A stretch of DNA of 64,000 bases from Galaxea fascicularis (taxonomy: Eukaryota > Cnidaria > Anthozoa > Scleractinia > Euphylliidae), in the NCBI GenBank assembly GCA_948470475.1, contig OX419336.1, forward strand, positions 31,270,915-31,334,914, written 5' to 3'. The notes under the pieces were generated by a model. That model made no database searches, was not told the origin of the DNA, and was given only the letters and a program-made list of their open reading frames with translations. Within the stretch, counting starts at the first letter, position 1, and the number at the start of each line of letters is the position of its first letter. Made by a program: the position numbers and the translations under genes. Positions 1 through 12,000 of the stretch are shown one piece after another.

Positions 1-1231
1 AACCGGTGTAGTCCTGGAACACACAATTTTTCTCTGGCTTCTTGTAACTGGGTGGCAACAATCTCTTTATATTTTTTATCACTATTTCCCTGTTCCTTTG
101 CGTATCGTTCATTTCGGTTATCACTTTAATATGAATTTCTAACTCTCACTGCACCAGTGGAGATCTTCGGTACTTGTGTAAGTCCCCTCTCCTCAAAAGG
201 AGAGAGCGTGTGACCAACTGTGGACCAGCAAGCCGGCGAAGAAGTTGGGTGGGCTGTTTCTTTCATCATGTAAGACCATGTTAAATAATCCCCAAGAATC
301 AGCTCTTTGTAGACGTGAAATCCGCCAAGGCTACCGCAAAATTAATAGACTCTGTAAATTTCGCCGCTTATCATTTTGTGACTTCAATAAAGTGTTCGCA
401 GAGCAAGTGTGTTGGGTACAAACAAGTTTCTTAAAATTTTACAGTTTTCGATTTTCTTAAAAATGTTTTACTTCCCTTAAACGAGAAATTGTCTCGCGAA
501 ATTTCGCGAAAACAAACCATATCTAACTAACATTCACTGCACAGAAAATGTCAATGATAGTCGTTCTTTTGCATCCCGCCATAAATTTTCTATCATCGGG
601 TTCCTTTTCCCGAAGAAGGCCCTAGGAAACTGTACTTCCTCCGTTTGCGGCACGGTACGTGCGTTGTCCAAAACCAGTGTCGTTCACCGATTCGTGCACG
701 TTTTGGGTTATGCATCATCTTGAGCATCAATTTGGAGTCAGTTACAAGTTCTGCATCTAAATCGTCTTCGGGGTTTGCAAGAAAATGCTTGAGGCAGGCA
801 GTCTGGTTGCTCCTAAATGCCTTTCAACAAATCTTTCTGATTTCCAGAATATGCCAGGACCTCCTATCATTTTCAAGACCTTTCTAGTCCTGGAAAATGC
901 GAAACTAAAATTTACGTTCATTGTAATGGAGTACCAAGACCCGAGTTGAAACTCTTGACCGCAACTTCACTTCAACCGCTTCTCCCACGTCTTCAATAAG
1001 GCGAATTTAAATGCGACTGTGTGAAGACTTGCAAGGCTCCCTTAAATGCAGTGCCATCCTCACTTTAACTTGCGATCAGGCGTTGTTTTTGGGAGACAGG
1101 TGAACGCCAGATTGCAGGTTAACCTCACTCCTTTTGCGCGCTTTCCCGCCGGTGGAACTCTAGGGTCAAGAATACTACAAGTACCAAGTTCTTCTTTTTC
1201 CGCTTAGCTGTCAGTAAACTACCTATTCCCA

Positions 1232-1404
1232 GGGGTCCGTTTCTCGAAAGTCCCAAAAAATTTTCGGGTCTTAAGATTTGAAGATACGAAAGGGCATTTG
1301 TTTTTGCAAAATGTTATATCTGGAAACGTTGGAAATGATACGTAGAAAATTATGGCACCCGAAATAGGCCCGAAAACTTTCGGGAGTTTCGTGAAGCGCG
1401 CGCC
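1232..1404. repeat. Short inverted-repeat element (GGGCCCGTTTCTCGAAA family)
   Basis: The left end reads GGGGTCCGTTTCTCGAAAG and the right end is its imperfect inverse, with the internal motif TTTTCGGG mirrored at both ends. Related copies lie at 25353-25557, about 39020-39185 and 63673-63904. No coding capacity. It behaves like a non-autonomous DNA transposon (MITE); the superfamily was not determined. Confidence 0.6.
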
Positions 1405-2151
1405 AGACCACTGTCCCCGCGAGGAACGCGGAGACTGAAGATTATGTTCCAATGACACAAGCATCGCACAACTCTTGGTTTAACTGGAAGGTTTCTACTG
1501 ACAAAAACCGAGTAAGAGAAAACTGCTGAAGACGACAAACAGTGACGGTACAAAAAACTTTATTGAGTAAAGAAGCGGTGTAACTTGCTCCAAGCGCATG
1601 AACGACGATAAAAAATTGACACCATCTGGGATTTTGGTACTTAAATAGTTTACGCTACACTGAGGAAGATACAACTAACGACAAGTTCTCAGTCTGAAAG
1701 AAGCACGACTTTCGCAGTATATGTACATTATTATCACGTATAAATAAGGCAAAATGATTATATACAAACATGAATGAGTAGCTTAGTAAATGCGAGCGAC
1801 TCCGTATTAATGTGTCAATGTTTTGTTAAACAAGATGCAAAGCATCGCAAAAACAGTTAATGAAATCTAACGTTCGATGCGAGAGCAGGTCAATTTTGTA
1901 TTAATTCCGATTTTTTATCACAATAAACCATCATGAAACGGTAATAACGTAACAATTTTCTGGTCTCGTCAACAATCGTATATTGTAACAAAAGATATCT
2001 ATTTTCTGGTCAAACCAAGGTGGAAAGGAAGGCTAAGCATAAATGTCTTTATCACAAGGATGCTGTACAAAATAGATTATATTATTCAATCATGTATAAC
2101 TATGTTCTAATTCCAAGGTAAATATTCATCTTCTTTACTACGCTTCCCAGT

Positions 2152-2341
2152 TGAGCGCGACACCACGCAAGTTTCCACACAAAGTTTTTGACGTCAAAAC
2201 TTTGACGTTTCCGTTGACAACGAGAATGTATCCAATGGAAACAAAGCGCGACATTTAGGAGGCGCACTTTGCTTCCAGTGGATACATTCTCGTTGCCATC
2301 GGAAACGTCAAAGTGTGGAAACTTGCGCGGTGTCGCGCTCA
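2152..2341. repeat. Palindromic MITE-like element
   Basis: Long terminal inverted repeats: the left end begins TGAGCGCGACACCACGCAAG and the right end is nearly its exact reverse complement, including the adjoining TTTCCACAC. The arms also share the inverted motif ACGAGAATGTATCCA. About 190 bp and non-coding. No clear target-site duplication was seen. Confidence 0.7.
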
Positions 2342-2791
2342 CTGCAGAAATTAATTTCTGATCCCACTCTTTCTGCTTCTTGTTTGAGACCCAACTGTAA
2401 CGTCAATTCTTGAACAAAAGCGTAAACCGTGCTACAGCCAGCCAATAATACAAACGAATACAATTTCTTTGCAAACGTTAAGTATTCCCTCGCATAGTTC
2501 ATTACGACGTTCACTGATATCTTTTGCCTTGCCTTGCCTACTCTAACGGATTGAACTCTGTTGCCCAACCAAAACTCGCTTAATGGTCACACTCAAACGT
2601 AAAATTTAGAAGAAATATTTCCACCAAGGTGTGATGTCCGTCCCAGAAACAGCCGAGTTTTGCACTCCGTTTTAAATTACAGATATGTAACTCGTCACCC
2701 ACTCCTCTCCAGAATAGACCAATTTCAGTATATGAAAATTCAACTCAAAACAATAAACACGACTTCGAAGCTCCGGGATGAAGGAGTGAAT

Positions 2792-2797
2792 TTTAAT
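2792..2797 (-). promoter_or_regulatory. Candidate ARID2 polyadenylation signal ATTAAA
   Basis: On the minus strand the hexamer ATTAAA occurs about 210 bp past the ARID2 stop codon. It is the nearest common variant signal noticed downstream. Such hexamers are frequent in AT-rich DNA, so this is tentative. Confidence 0.3.
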
Positions 2798-3005
2798 ATA
2801 TCGAAATTAGGCTATTAGAGGACGTATTGTCTGGCAAGCCAAATAAATTCAAATTTTCCCACGGTCTGGTAGCATTTTTTTTTCTGTTCATGGTTACTAT
2901 TATCTCATATTGTCGCGAACGCGATTTACATCAGTTGCACAGATTCCCTCGCCAAAGACTTGTCCATGACCCCCGCACAGCCTGACACGCATGTGCAGTC
3001 CAATA

Positions 3006-6000
3006 TCATCTGTTCAGTGCCCAAATGAATGTGTCTGAGTCGTTAGAGGAAGCTTTTCTGTGTGGAGACAGCTCCGAAAGGCAAGCAGCAATAGCATGGG
3101 CTGCTTCCGAGTTTGACATGGCTACGAGCGACAGATGGCTTTCATGACGCCTCAACATGCTGAAAATGAAGCAAACAAGTGAATAGACCCGGCATGTCCA
3201 ACGAAATAAAACAAAAAGATCCCCCCTTTTTTTCTGGGGAAAAAGGCTCGAAATATAACAGCCGTCAAGAGGACCATAAACTGAACTATGCTTAGAAGAA
3301 CACATGTTGTCCTTACCTCCTAGCCAAAGCAGAATACTGAGCTACGTTTCTTAGAACGAGCGCTGCCGTCAATCTTACGGACTTTGTCAGTGGTGACTCC
3401 TCTTCACCCTACAGAAAAGGAAATAAGTAAATTAGAGGGTGTAAAAATGCGCAGTCACAATAACCCAAAGATCACTCGTACTAGTCTTCAATAGACCTTT
3501 CTCCAAAACGGAGGCCGAAAACTCAAATAAATGAGTGAAAACTAGAAACGTATACCAGCAATAAAAAGAACACCTTTTCTTTAGTAACCCTGCAAAGTTT
3601 CAGCATATCAGGTGTAATATCAGCTGAGAAAATGTAAGTTGAAAAATGATAAATTTACAGACTTTTTTATTACGCCATACCCCCAGTCATACAAACGTCT
3701 GTAAATTTATTAAATTTCAACTTTCATTTTCTCAGCTGATATGACACCTCATATCCTGAAACTTTGAAGGGTTACGAAGTAAATGTGCTCTTCCTATTGC
3801 TGGTATCAGTTTTTTATTCAGTTCAATTTTAACTCATTCAAATCGATTGCCGCCATTTTGGAGAAGGGTCTATTACGTCGGTTGACACTAAACAAACGTC
3901 CCCGGGAAAGCCCAGTGCAAACAAGATGGCTGACATTCATGCCAGTTTGTATTTGAATACAGTATCAGACGATTACTTGCCCTCTAACAAGATGACATTT
4001 TTATTTGACTTGCTTTATTTTGTTATTTTTTTTTTACTAGCCTTTTCCATTTGTTTTACCTGTAGTGACTGCAGCATACGAGCTAAAAAGTGATAGGCCG
4101 GTACGAATGACGTTGGCGTATTTGAAGGTGCAGCTTGAGACTGAGGGGGAGGCTGGTGTTGAACAGGTGGTGGCTGCGGCGGAGGAGCACTGGGAACTGG
4201 CGATGGCTCACTGTGCTTTTGCTAGGATAAAACGTCACATCAGCTTTAATAATTAATCCTACTTGCTTACTGTAACAGAGCATTTTAAGGACGCAGTTAC
4301 CGAGCCACGACTGCTAAGAAAGTAAGCTGTCGACCACCGACCAGTTGGCGTAGATGTAGACGTCTTCCCCGGCAATGATTACGTCCCAAAAATTTTAATT
4401 CAATGCACCTTCTTCCGAGTTTTTTGTTGACGGGTACAGTGAAAAGTAAGGCTGTAACAATACATCGAACCATCGATGAATCGCGATTAGCGATGGATCG
4501 ATAGTGAAAATGAAACATCGATAACAATAGGCCATATTCGTACTTTCGGTATTGAACCTCAATAAATTAGAAATTTCACGACTTTCGGCGCTTGAAAAAT
4601 TGGTTGTGGTTAAAACAAAACGCTACCTTAGTGAACCTCAAAAATTAACAAAACGACTGGCTTACCTGAAGATGAAAGAGGAGCGAGGAGCGAGAGCGCC
4701 GCACGGGTGGACAGCCTTCCCACATACAGGACATCACTAAACTGTCTCGAGGAACATGGTCATTCACCACATGTGAGAGCAAACACTTGCTTGTATCAAA
4801 TGAGCTGGTCAAGTGGAAAATGAATGGAATATTACTGGAGAAACTACAGATTATATAATGACTTGTCAGGGCTCGACGATAACTTTTCAAAACAAATATT
4901 TGACTAGTTAGGCTTCTTTATTTTATTTTCATCCTGTTTTTCACTACATTGTACCTAAACTTTTCAACCGCAGTATGACGAAGAATAAATATATTTTACG
5001 TTTGAAAGTTTTATGATGAAAATATTATAGTAAATTGAACTTAGGGCAATAAATTGTATATTTATTATGTACAGCCCATGTTTGAAACCCTGCACGCCGA
5101 CTCAATTTCGTTAAAAGATACATTTGAAATTAATTTTCAATTGGTTTCTTCTCGTCCTCTCAGCTCCAGTGCTCAGAAAGTTTCACTAACCAAAATGGCT
5201 AGAGAAGCGCAAAACCGTCCCACAAGCCAATACAGAGTTTTTACGAGACTGTGCATCGCTAGTTGACTACTGTTAGTCTCGACCCTGAATTGTACCCACC
5301 TATACACCTTATTCCAAAATGGCTCCCATTCTAATATTCTTTTGTGTTTATTCAAAGTAGCCCTTGTTGCCTCGTTCGTAAGAGTAAAATTCAAAAGAAC
5401 ATTTTACCTTGAACGAGGCAACAAGGGCTAATTTGAATAAAAACAAAAGAATATTTGAATGGGAGCCATTTTGGAATAAGGTGTATTTGCTGCAGAAGAT
5501 TCTGTGCTCACTTTTGTAAATTTAAATTTAATCCGACCAACGCGATAAATGAACATTTCAATACCACGTCATTAAAAACGAGCTATACTGACAAACTCAC
5601 AATTTTTTTTTTTGGCTAAATTTTAGTTCAAGATGGATGTTCCACGAGGTGTTTTTGTTTCCTCAGAAGTATCTTCAGTAATATATTTTTTTTGGGATTA
5701 TTCACTAACTTTTATGATGAACATGCATGTGTCCAAACGGAACAAACAAGCTCCACGTATTTGATGACGTAAATGTTTTACCCACCTGAAACAAGCGGCC
5801 CACCGACATCTGTATGGCTTAAGGGATACCACCTGAGGTCCTGTTGCATCTGGTTGCTTTCCCTGTCCAGGGCGAGTGGTTGCAAACTCCAGTGACCCAG
5901 CCATCGTACCTGGACTGGGCATTACATTCTTCCCAGCTGGATGTAGAGGAGGATGTGGGTATGGGGGAGGCGTAGAAGCAGATGGTTGTCTCCCCTGCGA

Positions 6001-9000
6001 CGTGGAAGAAGCATCATATGTGGCTGTACCTTGAGTGGGTGTGCTGTGAGACCTTACGTCAGGATACTGAGCCTGCCATCCAGACACGTTCTGAGGCCCT
6101 GCGGGCACTTGTGACGCTGGCATTGAGCTGTGTAACGATCCTGTTTGAAAACCAGCTGAATTTACTTTCTGTGATCCAGGCTGAGTTCTGGAACCAGCAT
6201 GCTGTGCTACTGGAACTTGCATCTGCTGAACACCGCTTGGGGACCACACTGGGGGTTGCATTCCTCTGCCTCCATCAGCATTCACTCTTGTTTGGACAGC
6301 AGGGATTTGTTGACCTCCAGGATAAGGTGGTGGTGCCGACGAAGGATGTTGCATCCCAGACCCTCGAATCCCAGGAACCATGCAATTGACAGTACTGGGA
6401 ATCTGAGGTGCAGGCAATGCAGACGCGTTCCGAATCGCAATCACTTGCTGTGTGTTTGTCTGAATATTTTGATGCTGAAAAGCAGTTTTTTGTGCTGCTA
6501 TTCCCTGAGGCTCCATACCTCGTTTATTCTCGATATGTGACCTATTACCTGCATGCAGTGAGAGATTCCCTTGCTGTGGAGTTACGGACAACTTCTGTTG
6601 AACATCGGGAGCAAATCGCTGAGGTCCATATCCAGCTTTTGATCCTTGAGTTACAGTGTTTGTCGAGCTCCACGCTGCATTTACTGCAACTGCATTTCTA
6701 TTAACTGTAGCATTATACTGGCCCAGTAAGGCCCCTTCATGAGGTCTCTGTGGTTCTGGTCTAACTGAAGGAGGAATTGGAATTTTTCCTTGTTGCTCTG
6801 TGGTGCCAGAACCAACTCCTTTTTCATTTGTTATACTGTCATTGTAAGATCCCGCTGAAAACGAAGGCATTTTCGGTGTCACTGGATGATTACCTTCAGT
6901 TCCATTCTCCATTGGATCAATCCTAAGATCTCCTTGTAAAACGTCGCTAAAAAGGCCTGTATCCGTATCGCTTTCTTCTAAATATTTACCAAAATCTGAG
7001 TTCGTCTCACTTCCAAACAAATCTGGAGAAGATGCCTTACTACTGCTGAGTCGCTCGCCATCAGAAGCCAGAAGATCCAGTTCAGAAGCATCAATTCCGC
7101 AAACGCCATTAAGGGGCAAATGAAGATCTCTATCTAGGAGCTTATCCATAAGTTTATTTCTTGAATCCCCCTTAATGTCACCGTTAACGATGGGAGTTGG
7201 ACTTCCAGTTCGTGACGGTATTGACGACGAATTATCAAGCTCGCTTTCCAGCGAAGAAATTCTTTTGTCAAGCCTTGGTCTCTTGACTGGACCACTATCC
7301 TCACTTTGACAATTAAGGTTTTCCTCACCTGAAACAAGCATCACTTGTGCATTCAGGTCTCTTTTTAAACTGCCATTACTTGATGAATGAATAGTTATTT
7401 TAGTACTGTTTAGCATAGCATTCTTCTCTCCTTCAGAAACACTCACTGCCAGTCTTCCTAATGGTTTCTCATCATTTGCATCAATGTTAGACCCGCACAT
7501 TTCACTGCGACTGTTTTGTGCCACGTCTACCGATGCCATATTAAGAGCTAATGAGTGGTTTGATGCTTCTCCTTTAGTGCTGATTTCCATTCTATTTTTG
7601 TTTTCTATGACTATAATTTTTTGCTCCTCTGCACCTTCTATGAGGCCTGTTGAAACAACATCTGCCGCTCTCTCTTCTTGTGCTATAAGGACAACACCTT
7701 CTTGTCTCCTCCTGTTAGTTAAGAGAAAAGAGTTACCGACTTAACTTCCTAAACGCGATACATACACAATAGAATTACAGTGGAACCTTGATTTGACGAA
7801 CCTCTATATAATTAGAACGAAGTCCTCGGTATAACGAACGATATTCTTCAGCCGTGCCAAAGTTACAGTGAAATGTATGGAACAGAACCTCGATGTAACG
7901 AAATCCTTGTTATAACAAACACAATCCAGAAGCCCAGACGTAAAATATACCCTGAGATAACGAAGAAATGTCAACATGTGATAAAAGATAAATGCGAAAC
8001 GGACCGACAAGGACGAAAATCCTTTAATCCTGTAACAATAGAACAACTTCACAGTTAACAGCTCATTATAAACGCAGACACTGACACTATCTCGGATAAG
8101 GACGATAAACCGTAGGCCCCGTCTCATAACTCTTCATAATTGATTCTATAGGACGTAAAAGAACCCACACACTGTTCGAAAAGAGTAGGAGACGTAGTTC
8201 CCGGTGTGGTGGCCTATCTCATCCGATGGTTAAATGTTCGGAGATATTAGCTGCATAAGCTACTCTAAAATCCGAGGGTAAATAAAGTAATGTATGTATG
8301 GATCATGCTTCACGTTATTTACTGTAATCGTTCAGATCCGGAAATACTGGGTAGCGCAACGTCAGAGCATTAAAAAAAAGAAAAAATCATTAACTATACC
8401 TCGGTATAAAGAACATTTTGGCTGTTTTCCCGCTAATTCGTTATATCGAAGTTTTCGATATAACGAACTCTTGATATAACAAACCAATTTCCCCAGTCCC
8501 TTGGCACTTCGTTAAATCGAGGTTCCACTGTAGTTATGAAATAAAAGAACCCACTGAGGATGCAGGGATTATTAAACCCTGGGAGCCAACCGATGGAAAA
8601 CTTTCAAAACTAGCAACAAACTAAAACATCCAAGTCCAACTTCTGGGAAGAAACAACTACCAAACCAGCATTTTTGATTAACTTGTCTGAGAATCCAGGG
8701 AGTCCTATACAGATGAAAAATGTACTGATCTCAGTAAATTTTAAACTAACAGTGAGTGTCAAGAACAAAACAAGCATAAAGTCGGGTTATACCCTGTCAA
8801 AGGTTCTCTGTTTGCCGGTCGGCTGTCTTGTGCCACTTTTGGTCTGATACTTCTACCAGCAAATCCACCAGGTAAGTCCTGCTGTGAACTGGCAAATGGC
8901 TGTCCAGATGCTACCGATAAAGATAGAAGTGGCGAAGGTGGTATATTGGAAGGTGGTGTTTGCGGCTGGAAATTCTGCCGTTGGAGCGGAGAACTTGGTA

Positions 9001-12000
9001 ATTGTGGGGAACCAGGATATCTCCCAACAACAGCAGTGCTGCTTGAAGGGACTTGATTCTTAGCTTGGCTTTGCTGAGTCAACTGCACAGTCACTCCCGG
9101 TGCAGGCTTAGGAGCAAGGGGTGGATAAGAGCCATGGTAAGCAGGCCGGCTATTATATGCGGGCGGTGCAGGCCTTATGTTTTGCTGCTGAGAATAAGGA
9201 GGAGCCAGCTGTCTGTAAGTTGCTGTTGATCGATATGGTGATGGTTCCACAGGTGTTGGAGCTCTTGCCACAACACCGGTAGGAGGAGGTGTCTGAGATG
9301 GTTGAACGATGGGTGGCTGTAAAGGCCTTGGAGGTGGGAGAGATGATCTTGAAAAGGAATTCTGTGGGGAGTGAACATTAACTGGCATACCAACCACAGC
9401 GGGTTGAGGTGCTGCCCTCTGAACAGGTGATATTGGCACTTTTTGAGGCATACGAAGACCTTGAACAGGGCGGGCAGTTTGCTGCAGATGGTCACCTCTT
9501 GGTGGGCCTGTGCTCTGAGGAGGTAATGGCATTGCCTGTCCTTGGTTATGATGTTGCAAGGTCTGTGGATTCTGGTTTGGCATAACATTCAACCCCTCAA
9601 CACTTGCTCTTCGCATGGCAGCTTGTCTATCAAGAGGCTGTTCTTTGCCTGATGAAACAGTACTCCTTTGCATTTGTCCTACCATCACCTGTCTGGGATC
9701 AACAGCTGTTTGAGGTTTTTGCTGTTGTGTGGCTACTGCAGGAAACTGTCGCACTCCCTGATGAAAGGAAGGCAGTACAAAAGAGAGTCAAACACCAGTG
9801 AAGTTGTTTACACACAATTATCCAAGAGTTCAGATGAGAAAGCATTTAAACAGAATTCTCTGTGTGAAAATGTGCTTTAGGGCTAAGTCGTGCTTTCAAT
9901 CATGACAGGTTTGGCTGGGGTAAATACAACTTTTCGATAATCTGGGACAAAGTTAACCTGATAGTGGTAACTACATTTGTAGTTCCATGAATGTTGTCTA
10001 CACAATATCAAAACATCCTAGTTCCAAAGAATCCAAAGAAGTACTACAAGAGCTATGTCACATGTTTTCAATAAACTTTAAAATAAAACTGGAAGCAAAG
10101 AAGACCCAAAAATAATGGTTTATTTCACCAATAATTGACCAAAACTATAAATAAGCATCTTGAAATGGATTGCAACTTGAAAATGTTAGGCCAACTTTTT
10201 CAAGTTCCCTCTTGAGCTGTGGAAGAAATAGCCAAATACAGATCCCGGCTTGTTTCCCGTTGAGACAATAGCTTGATATCTAGGAATTCTAAGAATATTT
10301 TGGTTATGAGCAATGGTACTTTATGTTGCTTAGTTTTAATTTGACCAAGACTGCAACCTAAATGTAGCTAAGTGACCTGCCAAATTAATAAAAAAAAATA
10401 TATAATGGTTTGGTGTGAGCAGTGGAAATTATTTTGATCTGTTGGAATTCCTTGTTGGCACCCTTCCCAAGTGAGTCCTAGTCCCACCAACAGACCGAAA
10501 ACTACATGAAACAAAACTCACCTGATCAGAGGTTGTCTGAATGGATCCTTGATTTGAAAAGCTGGGTCTGATTGGTACCTGGCCCATTACTGGCACCTGC
10601 TGCTGCTGCTGCTGATTCATCACAGGAACTGATGCAGATCTCTGATCAAATCCTCTTTGCATCAGTGTCTGCTGCTGAACCCCTACACTTTGCTGTCTGG
10701 GAGAATTCCAGGCAGGGGGCATTTGATTAGCAGCCGGTGGTGTAGGAGTTCTAGGGATACTTTGTTGGCCAGGGGAAATTCTTTGTACAGGTGGATGAGG
10801 GCTGACCGCAATAGGTTGCTGAGAAGCAGCTGGTGAATCTGTGCGGCTTTTCACCGGCAAAGGGTTGGCTCTTCTCTTGATACCAGCAAGGACGTACTGT
10901 ACATTTACCCCAGACTGTACTCTTCGAAGCTGGCCATCAGGAAAAGCCATTCTGCAAAGGAAAAGAGTTCCAGTTGCTGGCATCAAATGACATTAGTGAC
11001 AGAGGTTCACCAGAGGGTTGCTGCTTAAATTGTGGGACATCAAAAGAGCTTGAGAAACAAGGTAAATCAATAATTTCAACTATACTGACTCAATCAGGTA
11101 ACAAACTGTAACATTGCTACGCTTGAAGAGCAATTAAGTGGTTGTCTATTTCTGTTTTTAAAGTCAGTCCACTCAGTCATCAAAGAAAGAAATATTAATG
11201 CAAGTCTGCATCACAAACAATAATAATTGAAGTCAAAGCAGAAAGTAATCCATTTGTAAAGTAAACCAAACTTTTACTTTTCAGAGTACACCATATTTTA
11301 ACCAATGCAAAGTTTGCTTACTTGATGATTCGATTGAATGCTGTTGCATTTAGGATTCCCACTCTTGCCAGCCTGCTGCATGATGACAGGTAGTCAGCAT
11401 AGATATCGATACGAGAAACAGAGCTACCAGGTGAAGTTTCATAAGTTCCTTGTAACCTGCAACATAGTAAGTTGAAAGCGAGGACAAAAATAATCAAAGG
11501 TTCCTGTGAGCCAGCTCATGGATGAGGAACATAACAACACTTTCAGTTTACAACAACTTTATTTTCTTAAAAAAATGATGGACAAGAAACATTTCGTTTG
11601 TGTTTTATAGGAGTGCATCTTTCTCAGGTACACCTCTTGGTAAAAGAACCGTTTACATGGTAATATTTTCTGTAAAATTACGCAGTTTTAGAGTGGTATC
11701 CCTAATGCAGAAAATACATATCCAGAAATCAAGTGAGGCCTTACACTACTGCAAACATAAATCTAACCTATAATCCAGTACAATTACACCAGATGTAACT
11801 GAGGAGGCTTCATGCAAGTGATTGCATATCCACACCATACTAGCCCTGTTTACAACATCAAATCTGATGTAACTTCTTAGGACTCACCAGCTATAAGTGA
11901 ATGACTCTGGATCAATCTCACTTCCTGTTGTTTTGGCAGGAACTGGTTGAGGAGATGGACTTTGTACTGGACCAGGTGAAGGACTGGAAGGCTGCGGTGC

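Larger units (their letters stand above)
1..3005. other. ARID2 3' flank and spacer, no gene recognised
   Basis: No coding exon of a recognisable family was found on either strand. The short open frames here are interrupted, AT-rich and resemble nothing known. The part nearest 3005 must contain the ARID2 3' untranslated region. Two inverted-repeat elements (1232-1404 and 2152-2341) are described separately. Confidence 0.6.

Noticed and set aside
5982..6704. Plus-strand open frames of 98-135 codons
   Set aside because: They lie opposite the large ARID2 exon 5786-7711 and arise from its P/Q/S-rich codons; no splice or start context of their own.
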